Source: Dehalobacter alkaniphilus
GTDB taxonomy: Bacteria > Bacillota > Desulfitobacteriia > Desulfitobacteriales > Syntrophobotulaceae
Direction of reading: 5' to 3'
Length of the DNA: 64,000 bases
Assembly: GCA_040500365.1 (NCBI GenBank)
Contig: CP148031.1
Location: 3,224,001 to 3,288,000 of the forward strand
How positions within the stretch are numbered: position 1 is the stretch's first letter; each line of letters opens with the position of its first letter. A model generated the notes under the pieces. It saw only the letters and a program-made list of their open reading frames with translations, was not told where the DNA came from and did no database searches. The translations under genes and the position numbers were made by a program. Positions 37,582 to 45,901 of the stretch are shown one piece after another.

Positions 37582-37710
37582 CTAAATCCCCCCATCTATG
37601 TTCATTGTTATAATCTATGGGGATCGGAAAGGATGTGTGTAAAGTTTGCGGCAAAAACAAAAACGAGTCCTAACAGCAAAAACCGTTAATAACTCGCTTT
37701 ACAGGACGTA

Positions 37711-37786
<76 letters not shown>

Positions 37787-37831
37787 GTGATCGATTACCA
37801 ATCTATCGAAACTCAGCTTAATTTAAAAATA

Positions 37832-37907
37832 TGGTGACCCGTACGGGATTCGAACCCGTGTTACCGCCGTGAAAGGGCGGTGTCTTAGGCCGCTTGACCA
37901 ACGGGCC
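37832..37907 (-). tRNA. tRNA-Glu (anticodon TTC)
   Basis: 76-nt cloverleaf with encoded CCA. The anticodon stem CCGCC/GGCGG encloses CTTTCAC with anticodon TTC. Acceptor GGCCCGT pairs with ACGGGTC with one G-U. It lies 45 bases upstream of tRNA-Phe in the same direction, and both are probably one transcript. It also supplies the substrate type used by HemA. Confidence 0.94.
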
Positions 37908-37922
37908 ATAGGCGATGCGTTA

Positions 37923-37958
37923 GTGAACCATGCTATGATGGTTTCACTCATTTTTTTT
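37923..37958 (+). terminator. Orphan plus-strand terminator
   Basis: GTGAACCAT and ATGGTTTCAC pair with one bulge around a 6-base loop, followed by TCATTTTTTTT. It points rightward although no plus-strand gene precedes it nearby. Its original gene may lie beyond the inserted elements only if the terminator works for a transcript running from the left; otherwise it is a chance hairpin. Confidence 0.45.
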
Positions 37959-38000
37959 GCTCACGTTTCTGTATTATACAGATAACACGACAAATAGTAA

Positions 38001-38019
38001 AGAACTTTTTTAGATTTTT
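38001..38019. repeat. Left copy of 19-bp target-site duplication
   Basis: AGAACTTTTTTAGATTTTT here is repeated exactly at 39477-39495, bracketing the insertion sequence. Confidence 0.8.
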
Positions 38020-39476
38020 GTTGTTGATCTGCGATAATGTCATAGTATAATTCTTCAAGGAAAATGTCATCCCCTCACAAAACAGATATAATGGAAGGAT
38101 GAAATTAGAAATGAGCAAGCAAGAAGCAAGAAAAGTAACCATTATCGAAGAATTATTGGCAGGCCATTTATTAAACAAACAAGCAGCAGGGCTTCTAAAT
38201 CTCAGCGTCAGACAAGTACAGCGGTTGAAAGTGGAGGCCACCGCCAATGGGGTCATGAGCATTCTGCATAAAAACAGAGGACGTAAGCCTGCTAATGCCT
38301 TAGATCCAAAGTTAGCCTTGAACATCATTGAGATTTACGAAAAGGAATTGATCAACTATAACTTTTGCCATGCTACCGATGTTCTCGCTGAAGACAAGGG
38401 GATATTTGTCTCTGTCAGCACTGTTTCAAGACATCTAAAAGCCAGTGGTATTCGATCCCCAAAGGCCAAACGAAGACCGAAGAAACATCGGTCAAGAAAT
38501 GCCCGTAAACGTGAAGGAGAACTCGTTCAGATGGATGCTTCCAGTTATGATTGGCTGGGCAATGACTCCTACCTGCACCTTCATGGTGCTGTAGATGATG
38601 CCACAGGTCGTATTCTAGCTCTTCATTTCGAAAAGGAAGAAACCTTTGAAGGGTATTGTGAGTTGATGTTTCAGATGAATCAAGACGGCCATTTGCCAAG
38701 GGAAATTTACACCGACGGTAGAACAGTCTTTGCTTATGACAGTAAAACAAAAAAGAAACTGACACTAGATGAAGAACTAACTGGCAAAGTCGAGCGTCAA
38801 CCCCACTTCGCAAGAGCTCTCAGAGAAACCAAAATTCTACTTATCATTGCCAAGTCTGCACAAGCTAAAGGGGGGATTGAAAGGCTCTGGGAAACTTTGC
38901 AGGATCGTTTGCCTAAAGATATGAAGCGTAAAGGCATTAATTCAATTGAACAGGCTAATGAATTCCTGAGGCAATATATTCCCTATTACAACCGCAAATT
39001 CTCCGTCCAGGCTGCCAGCATGGAGAAGGCCTATTTGCCCAAACAGGATTTGGCTGCATTTCAGTTAACCTTTGCTATACATGAAACAAGAAAGCTTGAT
39101 TCAGGCCTTTCCTTTTCTTATAGAGGTCAGAAATACCGGTTGCCAATTTCTAAGGATAATAAAGAAATCCCTGCATCCCCTCATGACACGATTACTGTAG
39201 CAACCAGTAAACATATCGGAATGCAGGTTCTTTTCAAGGGCCTTGTGATTAAACCAGAACCGCTTAATACTCAGCCTAAGNAAAGTATAATACATATCTC
39301 TCAGCCAGACAACTCGACTAATAGCCTGCCTTCTGAGACTTTAATTAAACCTAAAAACAAAACTAATTCCCCTTGGTTTGGCTATACCGAAATTTTCTAT
39401 TCCAAGAAACTTAGGGATGACATTTCTGCTGCACAGTTATCACCCTGATAGGGTGACATTATCGCAGACTATTGAC
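38020..39476 (+). mobile_element. IS1202/ISNCY-like insertion sequence, 1457 bp
   Basis: One transposase gene lies between imperfect 23-bp terminal inverted repeats (38020-38042 and 39454-39476) whose inner 15 bases TCTGCGATAATGTCA are identical. A perfect 19-bp direct repeat flanks the element. Long target duplications and 23-bp ends are features of the IS1202 group. It is inserted in the AT-rich stretch between the tRNA genes and the prophage integrase. One undetermined base at 39281 sits inside the transposase gene. Confidence 0.88.
38099..39448 (+). CDS. DDE transposase, IS1202/ISNCY type
   Basis: 449 residues. An N-terminal helix-turn-helix (LLNKQAAGLLNLSVRQVQRLK) binds the ends. An RNase H-like core carries the DDE residues in VQMDASSYDW, IYTDGRTV and GGIERLWETLQD. 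The frame is open through the ambiguous base at 39281 (residue X near 395), so the element may be intact. Start ATG 38099 or ATG 38111; both follow a weak GGAAGG. Confidence 0.9.
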   Translation: MKLEMSKQEARKVTIIEELLAGHLLNKQAAGLLNLSVRQVQRLKVEATANGVMSILHKNRGRKPANALDPKLALNIIEIYEKELINYNFCHATDVLAEDKGIFVSVSTVSRHLKASGIRSPKAKRRPKKHRSRNARKREGELVQMDASSYDWLGNDSYLHLHGAVDDATGRILALHFEKEETFEGYCELMFQMNQDGHLPREIYTDGRTVFAYDSKTKKKLTLDEELTGKVERQPHFARALRETKILLIIAKSAQAKGGIERLWETLQDRLPKDMKRKGINSIEQANEFLRQYIPYYNRKFSVQAASMEKAYLPKQDLAAFQLTFAIHETRKLDSGLSFSYRGQKYRLPISKDNKEIPASPHDTITVATSKHIGMQVLFKGLVIKPEPLNTQPKXSIIHISQPDNSTNSLPSETLIKPKNKTNSPWFGYTEIFYSKKLRDDISAAQLSP

Positions 39477-39495
39477 AGAACTTTTTTAGATTTTT
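39477..39495. repeat. Right copy of 19-bp target-site duplication
   Basis: Identical to 38001-38019. Its position immediately outside the right inverted repeat supports a single transposition event. Confidence 0.8.
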
Positions 39496-39587
39496 TTATC
39501 TTTTATTTCAAAGCTTTTATTTCAAAGATAGTGTATTTTCTTCAATTGCCGGTATTACATTATACTGTATGGTATTTTGATGGCTAA

Positions 39588-39619
39588 TAAAAAAGCTTGC
39601 ATCCGTTAAGACACAAGCG
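39588..39619 (-). terminator. Terminator of the integrase operon
   Basis: On the minus strand GCTTG...CAAGC forms a stem with weaker inner pairs, followed by TTTTTTATT. It begins three bases past the integrase stop codon. Confidence 0.65.
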
Positions 39620-39621
39620 TT

Positions 39622-41124
39622 TTAATCGAGTTTTGGTGAGCCATGATTACTCAAATCCGAACCGATAGCGTTCAAATCTGATAGTCGTATCTCGCTTGTT
39701 GTTTCCTGCGAGAGATTGTATGTTATGGTCAGCTTCGTACCATCTGGCTCATCGTAGACGAAAACTGCATTGACCAACATATCGATTACATGACGCTGAT
39801 ATTCCGGGTCATCGATGTTTCCATTAAAAAACTCTTTAAGCCAGAAGATGATATGCTCCCGGTCTAAAGAGGGATAGACCCTTTGCTCACGAATGAGCCG
39901 CATTTCGGTATCTTTTTTCTGTACTTCTAAATCATTTAGTCTTGCGGTCAAGCTGTCTGATACCGCACCGTGTTCAAATGCTTTGAGTAATCCATCAATA
40001 GCTTTTTGGATGTCCTTCTTTTGGGCTTCGAGAGCAACCATGACCGTATTGTTATTCTTATCTTCCTCCAAAGCTTTCATAGCCATATCAGCGATAAGAT
40101 TGATGGTTTGTTCATTCAGTACATTTTTCACGGTGTCCTCGACTATTATACGTTCAATCGCTTCCTTTTGCAAGTTCTTTTTGCGACAATCCTTAAACCT
40201 TTTTTTACCACTACACGCATAATAGTGATAACGAGCGTTTGTTTTCTTTGCACTTTCCCCGGCCATAGGTCTACCGCAATGACCACAGAAGAGCTTTCCT
40301 GTAAGTAAATAGTCCACCAACGCCTTACCCCTTGCCGGTGCTTTGGCGTTCTTTTTAAGCCGTTCCTGCACGATGTCAAAGGTTTCCTTATCCACGATGG
40401 CCGGTACTCCCCCTTCTATCACTACTTCATTATTATAATTGTACTCTCCGATGTATTTCTTATTCGAGAATACGGTCTTGAAGCTGTTTTGGTTGAAAGG
40501 CGTGTTCCTCTTGGTCTTATGTCCGGCTGCATTGAATTTATCGCAAATCTGTTTGACTGTAAAGCCATTGGCATAAAGCTCAAACGCTTCCCGCACGAGC
40601 GGCGCATAAAGCGGGTCGATGATATACTTTTTGTCCTCGCCGACAATATATCCCATCGCCAAAGAACCCCCGGTCGAGTTCCCTTTCAGAGCGGTTTCGT
40701 ACATTCCACGAGTGACTTTCTGCGAAAGCTCTTTGGAATAAAACTCAGCCATACCTTCGAGTACGGATTCCAAAATGATACCTTCCGGGTTATCGCTGAT
40801 ATTTTCGGTAGCAGACATGACCCGGACACCGTTCTTTTTTAGTCTGGCTTTATAAGTTGCACTATCATATCTGTTTCTGGCAAAGCGGTCGAGTTTGTAG
40901 ACTACAACACATTCCCATTTTTGCTTGTCACTGTCCCGAATCATCTTTTGAAAATCAAGTCGATGCTCGATATTTTTGGATGCCGACAATGCCCGGTCTG
41001 CATAGATATGAACAATATCTATACCGTTTCTCTTACAATATTCTTTACAAACTCGAATCTGTCCTTCTATGGATTGCTCGGTCTGCTTCTCTGAGCTATA
41101 TCGTACATATAATACGCCTTTCAA
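39622..41124 (-). CDS. Large serine recombinase, prophage integrase
   Basis: 500 residues. The catalytic domain has YVRYSSEKQ (Ser10) and YKLDRFARN. A recombinase domain follows (YNNEVVIEGGVPAIVDKETF region), then a zinc ribbon CGHCGRPM...YYACSGKK...DC near 275-310 and a coiled-coil segment (about 345-410). This is the architecture of phiC31-type integrases. The start is TTG at 41124, overlapping the upstream gene stop as TTGA. It ends the leftward lysogeny operon. Confidence 0.93.
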   Translation of the reverse strand: MKGVLYVRYSSEKQTEQSIEGQIRVCKEYCKRNGIDIVHIYADRALSASKNIEHRLDFQKMIRDSDKQKWECVVVYKLDRFARNRYDSATYKARLKKNGVRVMSATENISDNPEGIILESVLEGMAEFYSKELSQKVTRGMYETALKGNSTGGSLAMGYIVGEDKKYIIDPLYAPLVREAFELYANGFTVKQICDKFNAAGHKTKRNTPFNQNSFKTVFSNKKYIGEYNYNNEVVIEGGVPAIVDKETFDIVQERLKKNAKAPARGKALVDYLLTGKLFCGHCGRPMAGESAKKTNARYHYYACSGKKRFKDCRKKNLQKEAIERIIVEDTVKNVLNEQTINLIADMAMKALEEDKNNNTVMVALEAQKKDIQKAIDGLLKAFEHGAVSDSLTARLNDLEVQKKDTEMRLIREQRVYPSLDREHIIFWLKEFFNGNIDDPEYQRHVIDMLVNAVFVYDEPDGTKLTITYNLSQETTSEIRLSDLNAIGSDLSNHGSPKLD

Positions 41125-41534
41125 ATCGCTACCCCCGCTAAGTCCTGCTGCTGATAATATCGCATGGCTTGTTCCATGAAAGAATATGTAACATCGAAAT
41201 ACTCAGCAAGCTCCCATACTTCGAGGAATCCGCTTCGTACAGCATCATCCAGCTCGTCCTTCGGGATGAGCTTTTTTATCGCCCATTTATTGGCACGATT
41301 CTCATGCTTCGCTCTGCAATCAAGCGGCGAGTAAATATTATAAAAGCTCCCGGTCTGGATATGACCGAGTTCGTGAGCCAGATGAATTTTCTCTTCCAAT
41401 GAACTACTCAGTTTGTCAACGTCCATCGCTATCCAGCCTTCGGGAAAAGATACCGAAACGATTTCTCTCATTGGAAAATAATCGACATCGATGCCCGACT
41501 CTTCTGCCAGATTATAAAGTTCCAATAAGTTCAT
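41121..41534 (-). CDS. ImmA/IrrE-family metallopeptidase
   Basis: 137 residues with the zinc motif HELGH (54-58) and the segment ENRANKWAIKKLIP typical of the family. Such proteases cleave the phage repressor to induce the prophage. The start overlaps the repressor stop as ATGA, so the pair is translationally coupled. Confidence 0.9.
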   Translation of the reverse strand: MNLLELYNLAEESGIDVDYFPMREIVSVSFPEGWIAMDVDKLSSSLEEKIHLAHELGHIQTGSFYNIYSPLDCRAKHENRANKWAIKKLIPKDELDDAVRSGFLEVWELAEYFDVTYSFMEQAMRYYQQQDLAGVAI

Positions 41535-41920
41535 TCTTTCTTTTCCCCTTGTTTCTGCTTGTATTCGATAAATTCAAGAATATCTTTCTTTTGATTGTCG
41601 GTTAGTTCTTTGGGTTCACCATACATGGCAAATAGTAAATTTTGCATGGATTCGTCCAACGATGGGGCGTGAGCTTTTTTAACTGATTGAACATCGGATA
41701 AGTCATCTGTTTCGCAGCCTAATATAGAAGCAATTTCGCCAATATAGTCAATATAAGTTCGGCTCTTGTCTTTCTTCCAATCGTCAAAAGTATTTCGATT
41801 AACCTTTTTTCCGAAAACCTCTAATTGCATGATTACTTCTGCATTACTGATTTTCTTCTCTTTCATCACTCGCATAATGTTTTTTAATATCTGCTTGGAG
41901 AACTCATCCATTATATTCAT
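41531..41920 (-). CDS. Prophage repressor-type DNA-binding protein
   Basis: 129 residues from ATG 41920 (AAAGGGCG site); an in-frame upstream extension would run through the operators and is rejected. The N-terminal half has helix-turn-helix character (KKISNAEVIMQLEVFGKKVNRNTFDDWKKDK, then IGEIASILGCETDDL). The C-terminal tail is charged. Position, coupling to the ImmA/IrrE gene and the two palindromes just upstream make it the likely lysogeny repressor. Confidence 0.82.
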   Translation of the reverse strand: MNIMDEFSKQILKNIMRVMKEKKISNAEVIMQLEVFGKKVNRNTFDDWKKDKSRTYIDYIGEIASILGCETDDLSDVQSVKKAHAPSLDESMQNLLFAMYGEPKELTDNQKKDILEFIEYKQKQGEKKE

Positions 41921-41942
41921 CAAAATCGCCCTTTCAATTTTC

Positions 41943-41958
41943 TCAGAAAAATTTCTGA
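41943..41958. promoter_or_regulatory. Operator palindrome 1
   Basis: TCAGAAAAATTTCTGA, a near-perfect dyad. It lies 23 bases upstream of the repressor start, where binding would block the leftward transcript. Confidence 0.75.
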
Positions 41959-41966
41959 TTTTCGTA

Positions 41967-41994
41967 TTGACATCAGAAAATATTCTGATATACT
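41967..41994 (+). promoter_or_regulatory. Early rightward prophage promoter
   Basis: TTGACA and TATACT are 16 bases apart, with operator 2 as the spacer. It should drive the early genes beginning at 42173. Repressor bound here would exclude RNA polymerase. Confidence 0.75.
41973..41988. promoter_or_regulatory. Operator palindrome 2
   Basis: TCAGAAAATATTCTGA, the same dyad as operator 1, centred exactly 30 bases away, so the two are on nearly the same helix face. It fills the whole spacer of the rightward promoter. Confidence 0.78.
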
Positions 41995-42172
41995 TAACTT
42001 GTAAACACAAATTGGCAACAACAAAGCGACCCTCGGCGGGTATCTCTCGCCGAAAGAAAATCCAATGGTCTGATATTGTGTCGCAGCTTCATCATACCAT
42101 CGGAATACAGTTCTTGTCAACAAAAGTTTACAAGATTTAATCAGATTTTATCATCGGAAGGAGGTAAATTCA

Positions 42173-42409
42173 TTGAACGAAGAACGGAACTCGATTCGCC
42201 TTATGCTACTGCGGAATAGTCTGACTCAGACATGGCTTATCAACCGGCTCGAAGAAAACGGAGTCCGCACCGACAAAACGGAATTAAGCTCCGCTCTCGG
42301 CGGTCGCAGGAAGGGTGAAAAGGTCAATCTCATCATCAGCAAGTCCATTGAGATTCTGACTGAGTACGAACAGAAGATGGCAGTAGGAGGTACTGAATGT
42401 CAGACATAG
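42173..42409 (+). CDS. Small early DNA-binding-like protein (Cro-position)
   Basis: 78 residues, TTG start behind GGAGG. The sequence LRNSLTQTWLINRLEENGVRTD has helix-turn-helix character, and its place as first gene of the early operon fits a Cro-like or excision regulator. The exact family is not recognised. Confidence 0.6.
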   Translation: MNEERNSIRLMLLRNSLTQTWLINRLEENGVRTDKTELSSALGGRRKGEKVNLIISKSIEILTEYEQKMAVGGTECQT

Positions 42410-42570
42410 TGTTATCCCCTCGGCAGCTTCGCTCTCTTGGAGAGATTACTGCAAAACACGTTAAGCGGTTTTTCAAGAATCCAGAGAACGAAAAGCGGTT
42501 CGAGGAATGGTTTCTAAAGACATACGGTATCTCCTACGCCGAACATTTGGAAAGGAGAAAACATGGTTAA
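42397..42570 (+). CDS. 57-residue early phage protein, unknown
   Basis: ATG 42397 follows TAGGAGG, and the frame ends with TAA at 42570. The product begins MSDIVLSPRQLRSLGEITAK and is basic and aromatic toward the middle. It overlaps both neighbouring genes by a few bases, as is common here. Confidence 0.6.
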   Translation: MSDIVLSPRQLRSLGEITAKHVKRFFKNPENEKRFEEWFLKTYGISYAEHLERRKHG

Positions 42571-42832
42571 GACTCATCCGTATTCTCGATTTGTCCTCAA
42601 AACCCTCGAAGGAGTCAGAGATACTTCGGACGTTGTTTTACAGGTGGAAAAGACGGACAGTACCTTCACGGACTCGAAACAGACCGTGTATCTCTGCGAA
42701 GTGGTTTCTTCCAATATGTATAACAGGACAAGCACCGCCGACCGGCTTACAGACGAAATCCAAAAGGTCAACGCCGAAAATAGGCGGCTCATCAAGAAAA
42801 TAGAACGCTTAGAAAAGGAGTTAAGAAAATGA
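42563..42832 (+). CDS. Small early phage protein with C-terminal coiled coil
   Basis: 89 residues, ATG 42563 behind AAAGGAG. The last 35 residues (TDEIQKVNAENRRLIKKIE...) have heptad leucine/isoleucine spacing. No family recognised. Confidence 0.6.
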   Translation: MVKTHPYSRFVLKTLEGVRDTSDVVLQVEKTDSTFTDSKQTVYLCEVVSSNMYNRTSTADRLTDEIQKVNAENRRLIKKIERLEKELRK

Positions 42833-43428
42833 GTAATGCGAAATGCGCAGTTAAACCCGGTTCAATAATCCCCTTCGGCGGCATGGATTGGATAGTCCTC
42901 GAAGCCGACAGCGAAAAAATCCTCGTTCTGGCGAAAGAATCCATCGGCAACATTCCTTTCGATAAGAACGAATCCAACGATTGGAAGGAAAGCTCTCTGA
43001 AAAAATATCTCAATACCGACTTCCTCAAAAAGCTCGATAAAGGCGGCGCAGTTCTGGATAACATCGTCAGAACCACCTTCGACCTCACCGCCGATGACGG
43101 TTTGGACGATTACGGCACGAGCGATGACCTTGTTGGTTTACTGACTGTTGACCAATATCGCAAGCATCGCCGTATCATTCCGAACCTCGATAATTGGTGG
43201 TGGCTCATTACCCCTTACTCTACCGAGAAAAATGGATACTCCGACAGTGTGCGCCGTGTCCTTACTGACGGCACTCTGAGCAGTTACTTTGCCTACCATG
43301 GTATCCTTGGGGTTCGTCCCGCTTTGAATCTGAAATCTTGCATCTTGGAATCTGTTGAAGTGAAGCTCGAACAGTTCACAACGACTGAATTACTGAACGA
43401 GCTGGTCAGAAGAAACAATGAACAGTAA
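42829..43428 (+). CDS. DUF6273-like protein with C-type-lectin-like C terminus
   Basis: 199 residues in ATGA overlap with the previous gene. GSIIPFGGMDWIVLE at the start, WKESSLKKYLN, then WWWLITPYS...GVRPALNL at the end match the DUF6273 pattern, which resembles formylglycine-enzyme/C-lectin folds. Its role is unknown. In other phages this fold can be a receptor-binding or variable protein, but this copy sits among early genes and no reverse transcriptase is present. Confidence 0.7.
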   Translation: MSNAKCAVKPGSIIPFGGMDWIVLEADSEKILVLAKESIGNIPFDKNESNDWKESSLKKYLNTDFLKKLDKGGAVLDNIVRTTFDLTADDGLDDYGTSDDLVGLLTVDQYRKHRRIIPNLDNWWWLITPYSTEKNGYSDSVRRVLTDGTLSSYFAYHGILGVRPALNLKSCILESVEVKLEQFTTTELLNELVRRNNEQ

Positions 43429-43819
43429 TAAGCAGCTCGGCAATTCATTCGAACAAGACCTTTGCGAAAGGCTTGCTGCCGATGGCTTCTGGACTCACAA
43501 CTTTGCGCAAAATCAGCATGGTCAACCGGCAGATGTTATAGCCGCCAGAAATGGACAAGCACACCTTATCGATTGTAAGGTCTGCACTCGGAAGGGTTTC
43601 GACCTTCGTAGAATCGAGGATAATCAAGAACTTTCGATGATGCGTTGGAGCGAAACCGGCAACGGCAAAGGATATTTCGCAATCCTCTTAGATGAAGAAA
43701 TATTCATGCTTGACAGCTATACCGCTCTTATCATGCGACAGGAGCTTTCTACATTAAACACAGACCTCATTCGGAAATGGGGAATCCCTTTGGAAGCGTG
43801 GGTGAAGAAATGCGAGTGA
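43418..43819 (+). CDS. RecU/Hjc-like Holliday junction resolvase or related nuclease
   Basis: 133 residues. GNSFEQDLCERLAADGFW, QPADVIAARNGQAHLIDCKV form a PD-(D/E)XK nuclease pattern seen in RecU and Hjc proteins. It probably cuts branched DNA during phage recombination or replication. The short length, about 130 residues, fits Hjc-type phage enzymes better than full RecU. Confidence 0.75.
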   Translation: MNSNKQLGNSFEQDLCERLAADGFWTHNFAQNQHGQPADVIAARNGQAHLIDCKVCTRKGFDLRRIEDNQELSMMRWSETGNGKGYFAILLDEEIFMLDSYTALIMRQELSTLNTDLIRKWGIPLEAWVKKCE

Positions 43820-45198
43820 CAATCTCCAACAGCATCTTAATAGAGAATCCTTCTGTAGAGCTTATTCAATGGTGTAAGGGAAATCTCGTTCTCGACAATC
43901 CCGAATATCTCAAAAAGCAACGGATGGGCTTCTGGACAGGGAATGTTTCAAAGAGATTGGCACTCTACGAACACCGGGGCGATTCGCTCATTCTTCCTTT
44001 TGGTACTTTGAGAGAAATCCTTCCTATTATATGTGACGGACAAATCACTACTGATTTCAAGGATGCCAGAGAGATTGATTATAAGTGCGATGTCTCACTC
44101 TACGATTACCAGAAAATAGCCGTGGATGCTTTGGTTGAAGCTCATTACGGTATTCTCCAAAGTCGAGCGGCATCCGGGAAAACCCAAATGGGAATCGCTC
44201 TTGTCGGAAAGCTCGGTCGGAAAACGCTCTGGCTCACTCATACCAAAGACCTCTTGAAGCAAAGTATGGACAGAGCCAAAGCGTACATCGACAATTCGCT
44301 CATCGGCACGATTACCGAAGGTAAGGTCAATATCGGCAGGGGCATAACCTTTGCGACAGTACAGACCATGTGCAAACTCGACCTTGCTCAATATCTCCAC
44401 GAATGGGATGTCATCATTGTGGACGAGGTTCACCGGGTCTGCGGAAGTCCTACGGCGATGAGTATGTTTTATAAGGTTTTGAACTCTCTATCAGCAAGGC
44501 ACAAATACGGCTTATCGGCTACAGTACACCGGGCAGACGGCTTAATAAAGGCTACATACGCTCTGGTAGGCGGCATCGTCTACACCGTACCCGATGAAGC
44601 CATAGGCGATAGGATAATGCCGGTGAGCATCCTCCCGGTCTACACAGGAATCCAATTAGGCAGAGAATGTCTGAATACCGATGGGACGCTTGCTTACGGA
44701 AAACTCATCAATTACCTCTGCGAACACGCTCTGAGGAATCGCATCATCGTGGCGAACATCGTGGAAAATGCACCGTTTTCGTCCCTCATTCTTTCGGACA
44801 GGCTCGAACACCTACGGTCACTCATGGCTATGCTGCCCGATTCTCTGAGGAAACAAGCCGTAATGGTGGATGGCACAATGACATCGAAGAAAGCCAAAGC
44901 AGAGCGGGAAAAAGCGTTGGAGGATATGCGAAACGGCAAGAAACGGTTTCTGTTTGCTACCTTTGCTCTCGCCAAAGAGGGTCTTGACCTCCCGATTCTG
45001 GAACGGCTCTATCTCACTACCCCTCAGACAGATTATGCGGTCGTTACGCAAAGTACCGGCAGGATAGCGAGAACCGCCGAAGATAAGGACGAGCCGATTG
45101 CCTATGACTATGTGGACGATATGCGGTTCGCAGAAAGAGCCTTTAAGAAGCGTTGCACCATTTATAAAAAGAACGGCTACACCATCATTGAGCCGTGA
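43810..45198 (+). CDS. SF2 DNA helicase/ATPase
   Basis: 462 residues from ATG 43810 (an upstream in-frame ATG overlaps the nuclease gene). It carries motif I AASGKT (120-125), motif II DEVH (205-208), SATVHR as motif III region and TGRIARTAED as motif VI. A short N-terminal DNA-binding-like segment precedes the core. It resembles phage UvsW/XPB-type helicases that remodel recombination intermediates. Confidence 0.85.
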   Translation: MRVTISNSILIENPSVELIQWCKGNLVLDNPEYLKKQRMGFWTGNVSKRLALYEHRGDSLILPFGTLREILPIICDGQITTDFKDAREIDYKCDVSLYDYQKIAVDALVEAHYGILQSRAASGKTQMGIALVGKLGRKTLWLTHTKDLLKQSMDRAKAYIDNSLIGTITEGKVNIGRGITFATVQTMCKLDLAQYLHEWDVIIVDEVHRVCGSPTAMSMFYKVLNSLSARHKYGLSATVHRADGLIKATYALVGGIVYTVPDEAIGDRIMPVSILPVYTGIQLGRECLNTDGTLAYGKLINYLCEHALRNRIIVANIVENAPFSSLILSDRLEHLRSLMAMLPDSLRKQAVMVDGTMTSKKAKAEREKALEDMRNGKKRFLFATFALAKEGLDLPILERLYLTTPQTDYAVVTQSTGRIARTAEDKDEPIAYDYVDDMRFAERAFKKRCTIYKKNGYTIIEP

Positions 45199-45211
45199 AA
45201 GGAGGAAAACG

Positions 45212-45889
45212 ATGAGGGTCTTAGTGGCTTGTGAGGAAAGTCAAGCCGTAACCAAAGAATTGAGAAAATTGGGACATGAAGCTTATTCCTGTGACCTCGA
45301 ACCATGTAGCGGCGGTCATCCCGAATGGCACTTACAGCAAGATGTCATCCCCCTACTGGCTGAAAAATGGGACATGATTATCGCTTTTCCTCCCTGTACA
45401 TATCTGAGTAATGTCGGTGCAAACAGGCTTTTCCCTCAGAGTGGCGTTATCAATCAAGAGCGATATGAAAAAGGCTTAAAAGCAAAAGAGTTCTTCATGC
45501 AGTTCTACAACGCAGATTGCCCCCGGATTGCGATTGAGAACCCGATTGCTACCAAAATATATGAGCTGCCGCCTTATGCGCAGATTATCCAACCTTATGA
45601 ATACGGTCATCCTTTCTCGAAGAAAACCTGTCTGTGGCTCAAAGGTCTGCCAAAACTCGTCCCCACAGAGATTCTTGATAGAGGGAGAGAGAGAGTGACC
45701 AGTTGGGTATCTGGCGGTTCAAAGAACTCAAAGGGCGAACCTCGTAAGAACAAAGGCACGAAAATCCGGGACGCAAAGACACGTTCCAAAACCTTCCCCG
45801 GCATAGCGAAAGCGATGGCTGAACAATGGGGAGGAAAAGTCGAAACGAAAGCCGCTTTGATGGCTTGGTTAGATGAACTTTTGGCATAA
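45212..45889 (+). CDS. Cytosine-C5 DNA-methyltransferase-like protein, compact
   Basis: 225 residues from ATG 45212 behind GGAGG. The N-terminal MRVLVACEESQAVTKELRKL resembles SAM motif I of Dcm proteins. FPPCTYLS (Cys62) corresponds to the catalytic PC motif and AIENP to the ENV motif. The target-recognition region is very small, so specificity or even activity is uncertain. It could protect phage DNA or be part of base modification. Confidence 0.7.
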   Translation: MRVLVACEESQAVTKELRKLGHEAYSCDLEPCSGGHPEWHLQQDVIPLLAEKWDMIIAFPPCTYLSNVGANRLFPQSGVINQERYEKGLKAKEFFMQFYNADCPRIAIENPIATKIYELPPYAQIIQPYEYGHPFSKKTCLWLKGLPKLVPTEILDRGRERVTSWVSGGSKNSKGEPRKNKGTKIRDAKTRSKTFPGIAKAMAEQWGGKVETKAALMAWLDELLA

Positions 45890-45901
45890 GGAGGTCAACG
45901 C

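Noticed and set aside
39240..39300. Frameshift in the transposase at the undetermined base
   Set aside because: The frame is open on both sides without shifting, so a single unknown base is enough.
41921..42010. 30-codon N-terminal extension of the repressor
   Set aside because: It would translate through the operator palindromes and lacks a ribosome binding site; the internal ATG has AAAGGGCG.
42829..43428. Diversity-generating retroelement
   Set aside because: No reverse transcriptase, template repeat or accessory gene in the window.
45098..45211. 38-codon N-terminal extension of the MTase-like gene
   Set aside because: It overlaps the helicase gene in another frame, and a strong GGAGG precedes ATG 45212.
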